From Cheilinus undulatus (Eukaryota; Chordata; Actinopteri; Labriformes; Labridae), in NCBI RefSeq assembly GCF_018320785.1, contig NC_054886.1, positions 3,967,207-4,031,206 of the forward strand: a stretch of DNA of 64,000 bases, written 5' to 3'. Under the pieces are notes generated by a model. That model saw nothing but the letters and a program-made list of their open reading frames with translations, ran no database searches and was not told the origin of the DNA. Numbering within the stretch: the stretch's first letter is position 1; each line of letters begins with the position of its first letter. Positions 34,601 to 45,662 of this stretch are shown in pieces. Position numbers and translations under genes: made by a program.

Positions 34601-35260
34601 ATCAGGTAAGGCAGGCAGGCAAAATCCAAAAACAAAAGGAGAAGGACTCTAATTGCAGATAAACTCAAAGAAACTGATTTAATTAAACAAACAAAAGAAC
34701 TTACTTAAACTAATCCACAAAACCAAAAGTCCATGAAACAAAGCAAAAGGCACGGGAGGCATGAGGAGTAACACTGGGAGTAACAACAGGGAATGACATC
34801 TGATGAACCGACACAGAGAGACACAGAGCTTATATACACAGGGAGAGATTAACAATGGAGGACAGGTGTGGACAATCAGACACAGGTGAAACTGGTGAAG
34901 GTAATCAACGAGGAGGGAAACTGAAGCAGGAAGCAAAACTAGAATCACACACAAGGGAAGGCAACTACAAAATAAAACAGGAAACATAACACAAGAAGCA
35001 CACAAGACTCAAAACTGGACACAAGAGGCTGAACTACAGAAACGCTGACACAGGAGGAGTACACAGGAGGATACAAAGAACCAAGGAGGGAAACTCAAAC
35101 ACAGGGAGTAGAACTTAAACATGAAACAACAAAACAAGAAGCACAGGGAAATTTAACATGAAACAGGGAATTAACTAAACATAAAGCACAGGAAGTAAAA
35201 ACTAGACATGAAACAAGAAATAAACTAGACATGAAATACAAGGAGTACCCTGGCACATAT
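34600..35260. repeat. A-rich dispersed repeat, unclassified
   Basis: Purine-rich sequence with recurring ACACAGG, GGGAAACT, ACATGAAAC and AACTAGAC motifs. Teleost genomes carry many copies of such sequence, but I cannot assign a superfamily and see no termini. Confidence 0.4.
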
Positions 35261-35879
35261 ATTATGTTACATATTTTTGTCAGTGTTTAATCTAATAGAC
35301 ATGAGTGATATTTAAAAACGGATTCAATGGAAGATTAAAATTGTCAACAGAAGCTGAAATTACCTTTTTTCAAACATTGTGTTGATTTGGTTTCAAACTC
35401 AGCGTGGCCTACTATCACTGTAAGACTGCAGTGAAAACAACAGACTGTCCCTTTAATTTCACCATCAGTCTTTTCTCTGTGTGGTTGTTTGTATTTCAGC
35501 TCCTGTCCAGTAGGAGGCAGTAGTCCTTTTACCGCTGGTTATCACATCACTGCTACAGACAGACTTTTAGTTTAAGACCCAGATTAAAGTTTTCCTGATC
35601 TGATTAAAGATCACATCAATAACTGAGCACAGACGCTTACACTGAGCCTTCAAACAGAGTTGTATGCTTTTGTTTCAGCCACAGAGTGACGTACTTAGAG
35701 CTGACGCTGTGTAACGATGACAAAAAAAGCTTTTTTTTTTCTTTTTTTTTTTTTTAGAGCTCTGGGGAGCAGGTAGCACAACGTGTTTCACTGTTTACAG
35801 CAAACAATTCCACCCAAATACAAATACCATGTAACAGAGCTCAAGCACCCAGAGTTCCCCATACTTCATACTTTATTTT

Positions 35880-36120
35880 TAATCAAATCTTCACATTTTT
35901 TGCTCGTTTTAGTTGATTGTCTCAAACACTCAGAGACCGAGACAGGTTTATAAGCCATCTGGCCACCTGCATGAGAAAAGAAAAACGTGTTTGTGAGTTC
36001 TCGCTCTGGTCAAGTGTGCTCACGTCAGTTTCGACACCGGTGGTTTTGACACCCTCCTCTCTCCTCTCTGACAGGATGTCTACGTGGTTTTGTTTCTGAT
36101 GCTGTTTGTTTGTTTGTTTC
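35880..36120 (+). repeat. Segment duplicated at 13270-13520
   Basis: Matches the stretch before NITR fragment B, including the acceptor-like CTCTCTGACAG (to 36074) and GATGTCTACGTGGTTTTG, with a hydrophobic frame DVYVVLFLMLFVCLF. Here no linker or tail exon follows within reach, so it may mark another lost receptor 3' end, or simply a shared repeat. Confidence 0.4.
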
Positions 36121-36789
36121 AGTGGTCTCTGCTTTAACCCTTTCTTTTCCATGCAGGTCTACTCATTCTTACACATGCATTTCTACCAGTGGGTCAAAAA
36201 ATGCACAAACTCCCACTTATTCATTTTTGCACCACATCATTTAGAAATAGTAAAACTGCTGCCTTGTGGTTCAGTGCCACAGTGAGGTATAGAGGTTTGA
36301 CATTTGTGCATTCACAAGCATTGGTGCATTCAAGATAGGGAAGGAGGAGCATTCAAACTGCTTATATGGAAGTTAATATGGGCAAGGCTTTACCTTCTCG
36401 TCCCTGTAGCTCAGACAGAATTCTTTGAATAAACTGGCTGAACTGGTTACCTGACAAGCCAGGTTGACTGTGTCACATCTCTATGAGTAGTTTTTGTTAC
36501 TCTTGCAATTAAAGTAATCTCTTATTAGTTACATTTTTCACAAAAGTGAGCTGTCGCCTAAAAAAAAAAACTCCCCCATTAAAATCTTTAAAAGGAGATG
36601 CACTGTTTCTGTTTCTCTCCTTCTTGTCGGCACATGCTGTGCCAAGAAAAATAATTTGCCCCTTCCTTATATCTTATTTTTTAGAATATTTAGCATACTT
36701 AAATGTTTTAGATCATCCAGCAAAGATAACACTAGCAAATGGAAAATGCAGATTTTTAAATGCAGATTTTATTTGTTATGGGGAAAAGT

Positions 36790-37690
36790 CATCCAAACCT
36801 ACCTGGCTCTATGTGACTGGTTGTGCCACCCTTGGCAGCAACAACTGCAAGAAAGAGTTGGGAGGAAATTTGTCCCACTCTTCTTTGCAGAATTGTTTTA
36901 ATTCAGCCACAGTGGAGGGGTTTCCAGTATGACGGCCTGTTTGAGGACATGCCACAGCATCTCAGTCAGATTTAAGTTTTTTAAAGTCTGTCTGAGGTGG
37001 ACTTGGTCATGCTGCGAGAGCTTGGGGTCAGGAACTGATGGTCTTCATTCAGGACTTTCTGGTAGAGAGCAGAATACTACTGAAGCATCAAAGCAGCCCC
37101 AAACCATCACACCACCACCATGTTTGACTGATATCCTTTTATAAAACGCTGTGTTCATTTAACACCTGGATGCACGCCTTCAAAAAATACAGCTTTTGTC
37201 TCATCAGTCCACTGATTAGTTCCCCAAAAATCTTGGGGATCATCGTCAAATGTGAGATAAGTCTTGACAAGAGTGCTCTCTTTGGCCCGCAGTGGTTCTC
37301 ACCTTGAAACCCCCCCATGGATGCCATTTCTGCCCACCCTCTATCTTATTGTTGAAACATGAACTCTGACCTTAACTGAGCCAGTGAGGCCTGCGGGTCC
37401 TCAGATGTTGTTCTGGGTTCTTTTGTGACCTCCTGGATGAGTCGTCGATACGCTCTTGGAGTCATTGTGGTAGGCTGGCCCCTCATGGGAAGGTTCACCA
37501 CTATCCCAAGTGTTCCCCACTTGTGGGTAATGGCTCTCACTGTGGTTGGCTGTAGTCCCAAAGCCTTGGAAATGACTTTGTAACCCCTCCCAGACTGATA
37601 GATGTCACTGAATTGGTTTCTCATCTTTTCTTTAATTTCTGTAGATGGCACCATGATGTGTTACTTTTTGGGATTTTTGGCCTACAGCAG
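36790..37690 (-). mobile_element. Tc1-like transposon, decayed
   Basis: The minus-strand frame 37346-37654 (about 100 residues) is the N-terminal DNA-binding half of a Tc1-like transposase: IKEKMRNQFSDIYQSGRGYK then ISKALGLQPTTVRAI, the paired helix-turn-helix pattern. The DDE region towards 36840 survives only as broken sequence ('cagcatctcagtcagatttaag', complement). No intact copy. Confidence 0.75.
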
Positions 37691-38940
37691 CTCTACCTGC
37701 ATCTAATCGTTTCACATGCTTGCATGTTTACAGGCTCACAGTACAACTAAACCTCACTTGTAGCTCATCTCTCCCCAAGCACCTGTGAATCAGAGGGTTT
37801 TATGTCAAATTTTTTCACAACACCCTCAATCATTATGGAAAATAGAATTTGATTGCAAGATCAGTAGCTTTTCTTTTCATTGCTAAAAACCACTCAATCA
37901 AAGTTTAGCTTCATTACTTTGATCATAAAAGGATGTTTGTAAGATTGCATGCTCTGCAAACACTTTCTTCTTTGCAGCTCTTTCAAACAGGCAAACAGCA
38001 GAGGAACGGAAAAGTGACCAAAGTGCACTGAGAACTACAAACCACACAGCAGCTAGAAAAACAACCCTTTGTAGTTGTTTGTGGTGTACGACCCTCATCT
38101 CACAGAAGGTGGGCTCTCGCTCTTACACATGCAACATCTCATCTGCAGCTCTGTGCCGATGTTTCTGAGCACACCGCCGCGCTTTGAAGGTGTCTGTGCA
38201 GAACAGATCTAGCATAACAAGTGATAATGTTCCACTGACCCTGTGATCACGTTGCTAAGACTCTGATGGTAACCACAAACAAGAGAGAGATGCATTGTGA
38301 GAAGGGGGAAACATCACACATGTAAGGCGATGTGCAGTTGTGATTGTAGATAACACAAGCATGGGTTTGCAAGATGTATTAAACTTACTTCTCATTTCTA
38401 GCTGTTTGGCCCCGTTAGGGTCACAGGGCCTCAAGTCAATCCCAACCATCATCAGGTGAGTCAGGGTCTATTCTGGACTGGCTGCATTTAACCACAAGGC
38501 AGACTTCTAGAGATGAACAATCACTCTCACATCAACAACTGCAGACAGTTTAAAGTTTCTGTTCATCTAAAATGCATGTCTTTGGACTGTGGGGAAGAGC
38601 CAGAATGACTGTAAGGAGACCATGCAAACCCAAACAGAAAAACAGTCTTGATCCAGTCAAAGACATAGAGCACCATATGACTGGAAGGCAAAAGCACTGA
38701 CTACACGCTACCATGCAGCCCTGAAGCAGCAGCCAGAACTGAGTATTGATCCCACTGAGTCTCATGAAAACATGCCTCTGTGGCAGCAGTGGCTGTGTGA
38801 GGAGACATTATGTTTTCAGGTTGTTCATATTAACCTCTATGTGCCCATCCAAGCAAGATCTGTAGAAGCTTTGAGGGATTTACATCCACTCTGACTTCAC
38901 AACAAACTAATCTGGTTTTAAAGGTTAAAGGTCAGGGCCT
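37690..38940. other. Spacer with a diverged dispersed repeat
   Basis: 38380-38790 is a diverged copy of the repeat at 43683-44040 ('aatgcatgtctttggactgtgg', 'gaccatgcaaac'). The remainder shows no gene. Confidence 0.45.
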
Positions 38941-40860
38941 TTGGGCATTTTTTTGAAATTTTCAACATTTTTAACCCAGATCTCCTGCTTTTTGCCCATT
39001 TTAGCCTCTTCTTGTTGCTACTTTTCTCTTTATTGCCACATTTCAGGAACTTTTTGCCACATTTAACCAATTTTGCAGCTTTTTTCTATTTTTTTTTCCT
39101 CTTTTTTTTTGTGCCTTTTAGGCAAAAGGCTATTTTTTGCCACTTCTCTTTACAACATTTAACTCTTTATATCTACTTAATGCCCATTTTGCCATTTCTT
39201 TTTAGCCGCTTGTGGCCCATGTTTGCTACTGCTTGTGTCAACTTTTAAACCCATTTGACACACTTTTGGCCCATTATGCCACATTTAACTCTAACTGCTC
39301 ATGTTTGCTGCTTCTCTTTGCTGCTTTTAACCCATTATTCTGTTCTTTTTTCCCCATTTTGCCACTTCAACCCATTTTTTGCTACTTTATGCCCATTTTG
39401 CACCTTCTTCAAGCCATTTTAACCCATTTTTTGCCACCTCACTTTTAATCCATTGTCTTTATTTCAACCCCATTTTACCACTATAATCCATTTGGGCTAC
39501 TTTATGCCCATTTTGCCATGTCTTTTTTCACTTCTTACCTGCTTTTGTTGCTTTTTGCCTATTTTAGAAACTTCTATGTGCCAGTTTCAACCAATTTCAA
39601 ACAAATTTGGATCTTTTCTTATCTTTTCTTTCCATATTTCACCAAATTTGGCCCATGTTTGCCACTTCTCTTTGCCACTCTAACCCATTTTGCTTTTTGC
39701 TTTTTTTTTTTCTTTTTTTGAACCCTATTTTGTAATTTAACCCATTTTTGCTATTTAATGCATATTTTTGCCACATTTTTGCTATTTTTAACCCATTCTT
39801 ATCTTTTGAGACAATTCTTGCTGCTTTTTGCCCATTTTACCACTTTTTTGCCCGTGGTTACCCATGTTTGACACTTCTATTTGTGACTTTTAACCAATTT
39901 TTGTTTTTTTAACCTTACTTTTTCACTTTAATCTATTTTTATCTGTGTTATGCCTACTTTGCCACTTCTCTTATCCACTTTTGACCAGTTTTGCTGTTTT
40001 TTTTTTTTTTTTTGCCAATTGTGACCCATGTTTGTCACTTCTCGTGTCTAATTTAACCCACTTCCCACAGTTTTGGCCCATTTTGCCATATTTTTGTCAC
40101 TTCTTACCTGTTTTTGTTGCTTTTGCCCATTTCAGACTCTTCTTTTCAACCCATTTTGCTAAACTTTTGGATCCCTCCTTTCCACATTTGACGCATTTTT
40201 TCCGTTTTTTACCAATTGTGGCCTGTTTTTTGTCTCTTTGCCGCTCTAAGCCATGATTCTGTTTATTTCAATCCTATTTGCCACATTAACCCATTTTTGC
40301 AACTAGATGCTATCTTGCCACTTCTTTTAGTCACTTTTACCTGTTTTTATTGCTTTTTGCCCATTTCAGAAACTTTTTTTGCTACTTTCAACCTATCTTC
40401 ACCGCACCTTTAGATCTTCTTTCCACATTTGACTAATTTTGCCCCTTTTTTACCAGTTGTGGCCCATTGCCACTTCTCTTTGCCCCTCTAAGCCATAATT
40501 CTGTTTATTGTTCAACTCTATTTGCCACTTTAACCCATTTCTGCTACTTAATGCACATTTTTACCACTTCTTTTGATTTCTAACCCATTCTTTCCACTTT
40601 TAAACATTTTGTTGCTGTTTTATGCCAATTGTTGCCCATGTTGCTACTTCTCTTTGTCACTTTGAGCCCATGTTTTTTCAGTTTGTTACCCTATTTAGCC
40701 ACACTAGCCCATATTGCCACTTTATGCCCTTTATGCCACTTCCTTTTACCTTTTAAACCCATTTTTGTAACTTGTGTTTTCCCCTTTCTTGTTGTTTTCA
40801 CAGATTTCCACTCTGACTCCAGGATGAACTGATTAGACTTGAGGTTTATGGACTAATATC
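38940..40860. repeat. Long degenerate array of TTTGCCACTTTT / CCCATTTT units
   Basis: About 1.9 kb of pyrimidine-rich sequence built from variants of 'aacccattttgccacttt'. The same unit type fills the hAT element at 23793-24963, so this may be the expanded interior of a related element. I could not define terminal repeats. The Phe-rich open frames are artefacts. Confidence 0.6.
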
Positions 40861-41864
40861 ATCGGGACTTATATTTTCCTTGCTTGTGAAATTGATGTCT
40901 TAAAAACACTTTGAGGGACTTTTTCCAAACTTAAAAAAAGGCCCCTCTGGCACAAGAATGAATAAACTCACTTGTGCAGGTCCAGGGTAAAGGTCATTAG
41001 ACCTCACATCACCCAGACTGCAAACACTGCCATCACTGATGTTCTGGCCTGGATTTTAGTGAGGACCTTCTGGAAATGAATATTACAAATACCAAGGAGT
41101 TGTGCTGTGGGGGCAGAGGGAAATCATCCCTTTTTGAACCACTTATGATCAGGCTGAGTTTTTAAAATACCCGGGAACAGAGCTGAACACCTGTCTTAAC
41201 TTCTCTCACCATGCTCACTGTTTACAAAAACGCACAACAGCGCCTCCACCTGCTGAGGAAACTAAGGACTTTTAATCTCAAAAAGCCTTGAGGTATTCTC
41301 CAAGCCTTTCACGTATGTCCACTCTGGATAAGGGTGATTGGATTGGATTGAAAAGGTCATGGGTCAAAGGTCAAGGTCAGTAGGCTTTATGTTTATCACT
41401 TGCTTGTGGGCATGATATCTTAAGAACACTCTGAAGGATTTTTTGAACAAATGTCCATGAACTTCAGCCATAACTAAATGATTTATTGGTTAGATTTCGA
41501 AGGGGGTAGGTCAAGGTTGTTGTGTTTTGTGTTGAAATTAAAGTAGAGCAAACAACAGCAAACATCAAATATGGTCTCAGTAGCTCTTTTTTATTCATAT
41601 AAACAGTAAAAAATGACATTTTATATTTTTCTCTTTCATATCTCAAAGTCTAAGATCAGAAAGTTTGCATAAATGTGGGTGTGGCCTAGCTGACAGGTGA
41701 ATGTGTTGTAGCTGTTGATGGTTCGGGTTAGCTTGTTTATCAAAGTCAGTTTGAGGTTGTATTTCCAACATGGCAACCGCCATCACAGGGTTTCAGAATG
41801 ACCCTTCAGGAACTGATGGGTGATGTCACTGATACTATGTCCATGTTTTATACAGATTATGGTT
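40860..41864. other. Spacer with dispersed repeat pieces
   Basis: 'gtcaaaggtcaaggtcagtagg' and 'gatatcttaagaacactctgaagg' are pieces of a common fish repeat. A polyadenylation signal for gene F (TTTATT at 41590-41595, AATAAA on minus) lies about 270 bp past its stop. No other gene seen. Confidence 0.45.
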
Positions 41865-44800
41865 CTATTGCCTAACACCGGAGTAAACACATTCAGGCCA
41901 GCTGTCGTCCCTCTGTCTTGGTCTTGTTGATCTGTTGGCATGGTTCTTCCTTAGAGCAGCATAATGGAGGTTCTCTGTATCCTGGGAAGAACATAAGACA
42001 GTACTGTTAGCTCTGTTACTGTATTATAAGTTAGACAGAGATGTCATCCTTCTTTTGTGGCTTGACAAGACAGCGGAACCTTTGACACTACTTTTAGCAA
42101 TTTCCTTTGATAGATACAGCAGAAATATTCCACTTTTATGTTTGTATGTTTCAGTCATGACAGGGAAACACTAAGAAAATACTGACCTCTGCATTGGAAT
42201 CCGGTGCAGCTGAGGTTCTGGGTTCAGGACCTGATTATGAATAAAACAACAACAAAAAATAAAAAGCCTGTTGAAAACACACGTCTGTTTAAGTGACTTT
42301 GCAACATAAACTCTCACTAAGTAGGCTGTTTGGGATAGGACTGTGTTTTAACTACAAAGGCCTTTGTGGAACAAAGTTGCTTACCAGCTGAACCTTAAAA
42401 AGGCCGACTGGAAGCTAAATAATGTATTTGTGAATGCCAGCGTTAAGGTGAAGTGTCCTGCCAAAAGACACTTCTCTGACTTCGGGATCCAGGGACTGGA
42501 CCCCAACCTCACGATTGAGAGATAACTATCAATGAACTACCATGAAACTGACAGAAACAACCCCAATACCAAAAAAAGATGGGGCACTGTGTAAAATGTA
42601 CTTAAAATCAATGTAATGATTTGCAAATCCCATAAACCCATTTGCATTCACAATAGAACACATCTAAAAAAGGAGGGACAGTCCATGTTTACTATTGTAT
42701 AGCAATCCCTCGTCTTGTTTTTTTTTGGGAGAGGAATGTTGTCCCATTCTTGTCTGATGTGATTCTAGCAGCTCAACAGTCCTGGGTCTTCTTTGCTGGA
42801 TTTTTAATTTTATTATGTGCAATGTTTTCTGTTAGGTCTAGACAACAGGCAGGCCAGTTCATGACATGGACTCTTCTACTGTGAAGCTATTCTGTGTTGA
42901 TGGATGTGTTATGTGGTTTAGCGTAGTTTTGCTTAAATAGTCAAGGCCTTCCCTGAAAGAGACGTCCGTATGGTAGCATATGTTGCTCTAAAACCTCTCT
43001 CTACTTTTCAGTATTGATAGTTCCTTTCCAGATGTGTAAGCTGCCCACACCACTAATGCAACCCCATACCATCAGAGATGCAGGCCTTAGAACTGTTCAC
43101 TGATAACAAGCTGGGTAGTCCCTGTCCTCTTTGGTCTACAGGACACAGCATCTGTGGTTTCCATAAAGAATTTCCCATTTTGATTAATCCGACCACAGAA
43201 CAGTTTTTCCATTAAGCTTTGCTCCATTTTAAATGAGCTTTGACCCAGAATGGATGGGAGCATTGTTGCAACTGTGTTCCCAAATGGCTTCTTCTCTGCA
43301 TTCATGTATGGCACAACAAACTGTGGCGACAGACAGTGACTGCTGAAAGCCCATGCAGTGATTTCCAGTACAGAATCCAGTCTGTTTTTAATGGAGTGCT
43401 ACCTAGGGCCCCATGACCGTCATATTACTGACTTTTGGCCTTGTCCCTTGCACACAGAGATTTCTCCACATTCTCAGAAACTTTTGATGATATTATGGAC
43501 TGTAGATGGAGGAATATTCAAAGTCTTCACCTTTTTATATGGAGGAACATTTTTCTGAAATTGCTCAACAATTTTGAGATGCAATTTATCACAGATTGTT
43601 GAACCTCTGCCCATCTTTACTTCTGAAAGACTCTGCCCCTCTAAAATTCTCCTTTCATACTCAGTCATGTTACTGACCTGTTGCCATGCACCCATTTTCT
43701 ATACTGCTTATCCCATTGGGGGTCGCATGGGGGCCTGGAGCCTATCCCAGCTGTCATTGGGTGACAGGCGGGGTACACCCTGGACTGGTCACCAGTCAGT
43801 CACAGGGCTGACATATAGAGACAGACAGCCGGGCACACTCACATTCACACCTACGGCCAATCTAGAGTGATCAATTAACCTAATGAGCATGTTTTTGGTG
43901 GTGAGAGGAAGCCGGAGTATCTGAAGAGAACCCATGCATGTAAGGGGAAAATCATGCAAACTCCGCACAAAAAGGTCCTGATCAGAAAGCGAAGCAGGGA
44001 GGCAACAGCGCTAACCCCCTGCCCCACCATGCAGCCCTCACCTGTTGCCATTTAACCAAATTCATTGCAAAAATGCTTTTCCAGCTGTTTTTTTTATTAG
44101 AACCACTTATTTTTCCAGCTTTTTTGCCTTGTCCCTACTTTTTTGAGATGTGTTGCTGCTGCCATCAAATTCAAAATGAGCTAATACTTTTCATGAAATG
44201 GTAAAATGCATACCTGGTAAGTGTCAACATCTGATTTGTTTTTTTATGCTCTAGGTGGATAAAAAAAATTGTTCATGGTATTTCCAAATCATCGCATTCT
44301 GTTTTTATTTACATCGTCCACAGTGCCCCAACTATTTTGGGGGCTGGGGTTGTGAAATGATTGGTCAGGATTACCCTTAAAGTGTTGCCAATCTGTCAGC
44401 TGAGACAGGGTAAGATTTTTGTTGCGTAGACTGACATGGTGCCATTGCAAAAGACAAAGAATTGGCCCTTAAGAAGTCCACTTACGTTACAGTCAGTAAT
44501 TTATCAGACAAACCATCCTGATCTCTGAGGGTGGTATCTAATGATAGGTTTTTGTGTTTTCTATTAAATATGGGAGATTTAACCAAAAGCCTACCTGTGC
44601 AGCTGCAGCTGGTTGTCTTGTACATTATAAATGCGTTGTATGCCAGGAAAACAGCAAGGATAGTGGTAAAAGCCAAAGCTGTACTCAAGATGTACACCAC
44701 AAGACTGCCTTTATCATCTGAAAATTAAAACTTGGTCAAGTTAATGATAGCTTAGTTGTTTTACATTAAATCTGAACATAAAGCATCCTGTTTCAATGCT

Positions 44801-45662
44801 TTACTTACCTTTAAAGTCCAGCTTGGTCCCGTTTCCAAACAGTATGTGTCCACATGAGACCACAGCGCAGTAGTAGGTCCCAGCATGAGAAAGATTCAGG
44901 CTCCTCATGTTCAAGTTGTAGACACAAGTGTGAGTGTGTGAGTGAGGGTTCCTCTCACACTGATCATTCCTGCCTCCATGGGTGTAAATGAGTCCTGGAT
45001 GAGCTTCCTCAGAGTTTCTGAACCAGTAAACACTGTGTTCTCCATCACAGGTCCCAGTGTGGACTGTACAGCTCAGAGTCACAGAGCCTCCTGGCTGGAT
45101 GGTTTCAGACTCTGACTGATGGACCAGAGCTGGGACGCTCACACCTGAACTCTTCACATGGAGGATGATGCTCTCTTTAAATTCAAATGTATAAGAATAT
45201 CCACTCATGCAGTAGTAAGAAGCAGAGTCTGATGGTTTTACTTTGCTGATCTTCAGGTGATATTCCCCAGATCTGATTTCCAGCTTATAGCGTGGATCAT
45301 TCTGAAATTCACCAATCAGAGAGCCATTTTTGTCATACTTATAGAACTTAGACAGCAGCTCTGGTTTTTGTCCCAAACTTTGTTTGTACCAGTAAAACAT
45401 CACAGCTACACCCTCCTGATAGAAACACTCCAAAGTCACGTCTTCACCAGCACTGACTGATCGGAAATGTAAAGATGGTGATGGTTCCACGGTCGTTGTT
45501 TCCACTAAGGAGAAAACTGAGACCAAGAGAACTTCAAGTTAAAGTCTAACAATGACTAACAGCACTGCAGAACTCATTAAAAGGTGAAAAAAATAGCTAC
45601 AACTTACCCATTCTCCCAAAGAGCATGCCTATCACACACAGAGCAAACTTTGCTGCTGTCAT
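41865..45662 (-). CDS. nitr: NITR gene F, inhibitory receptor, intact
   Basis: 344 residues, five exons on the minus strand: 45608-45662 (signal peptide), 44809-45504 (V plus I), 44595-44717 (membrane), 42187-42230 (linker), 41865-41981 (tail, TAG). Phases agree (1,1,1,0). The ectodomain is almost the same as gene E. The membrane exon is different (VYILSTALAFTTILAVFLAY) and followed by a Cys-rich juxtamembrane CSCTG. The tail has ITIM LHYAAL, as in gene G, and CVYSGV in place of CVYYTV. The YENL/Grb2-type site of D and E is therefore absent. The 1.95-kb intron 42231-44594 contains a Tc1-like relic with another repeat inside it. The gene points towards gene E across 9 kb of repeats. Confidence 0.9.
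42560..44355 (-). mobile_element. Tc1-like relic inside gene F intron
   Basis: The minus-strand frame 43474-43695 gives a transposase N terminus (GQSLSEVKMGRGSTICDKLH then PPSTVHNIIKSF). The frame 43087-43314 matches a region leading to the DDE catalytic part. The ends carry the 'tcccaactttttt' type sequence. Interrupted at 43683-44040 by another repeat and broken in frame. A shorter relative lies at 48600-49230. Confidence 0.7.
43683..44040. mobile_element. Dispersed fish repeat inserted in the Tc1-like relic
   Basis: Begins 'cacccattttctatactgctt' and runs through 'ggagcctatcccagctgtc', 'ggcggggtacaccctgga' and 'cattcacacctacgg' to 'caccatgcagccc'. This is a very common interspersed repeat in teleosts, whose class I will not guess. 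Diverged copies lie near 38380-38790 and 49450-49570. Confidence 0.65.

Noticed and set aside
33965-34662. Plus-strand frames across the Rex1 copy
   Set aside because: Antisense shadows of the Rex1 reverse transcriptase and of an AAT microsatellite.
39012-40832. Several plus-strand open frames rich in Phe, Leu and Pro
   Set aside because: They lie in a degenerate pyrimidine array; the residues follow from base composition and tandem units, with no start context or splice sites.
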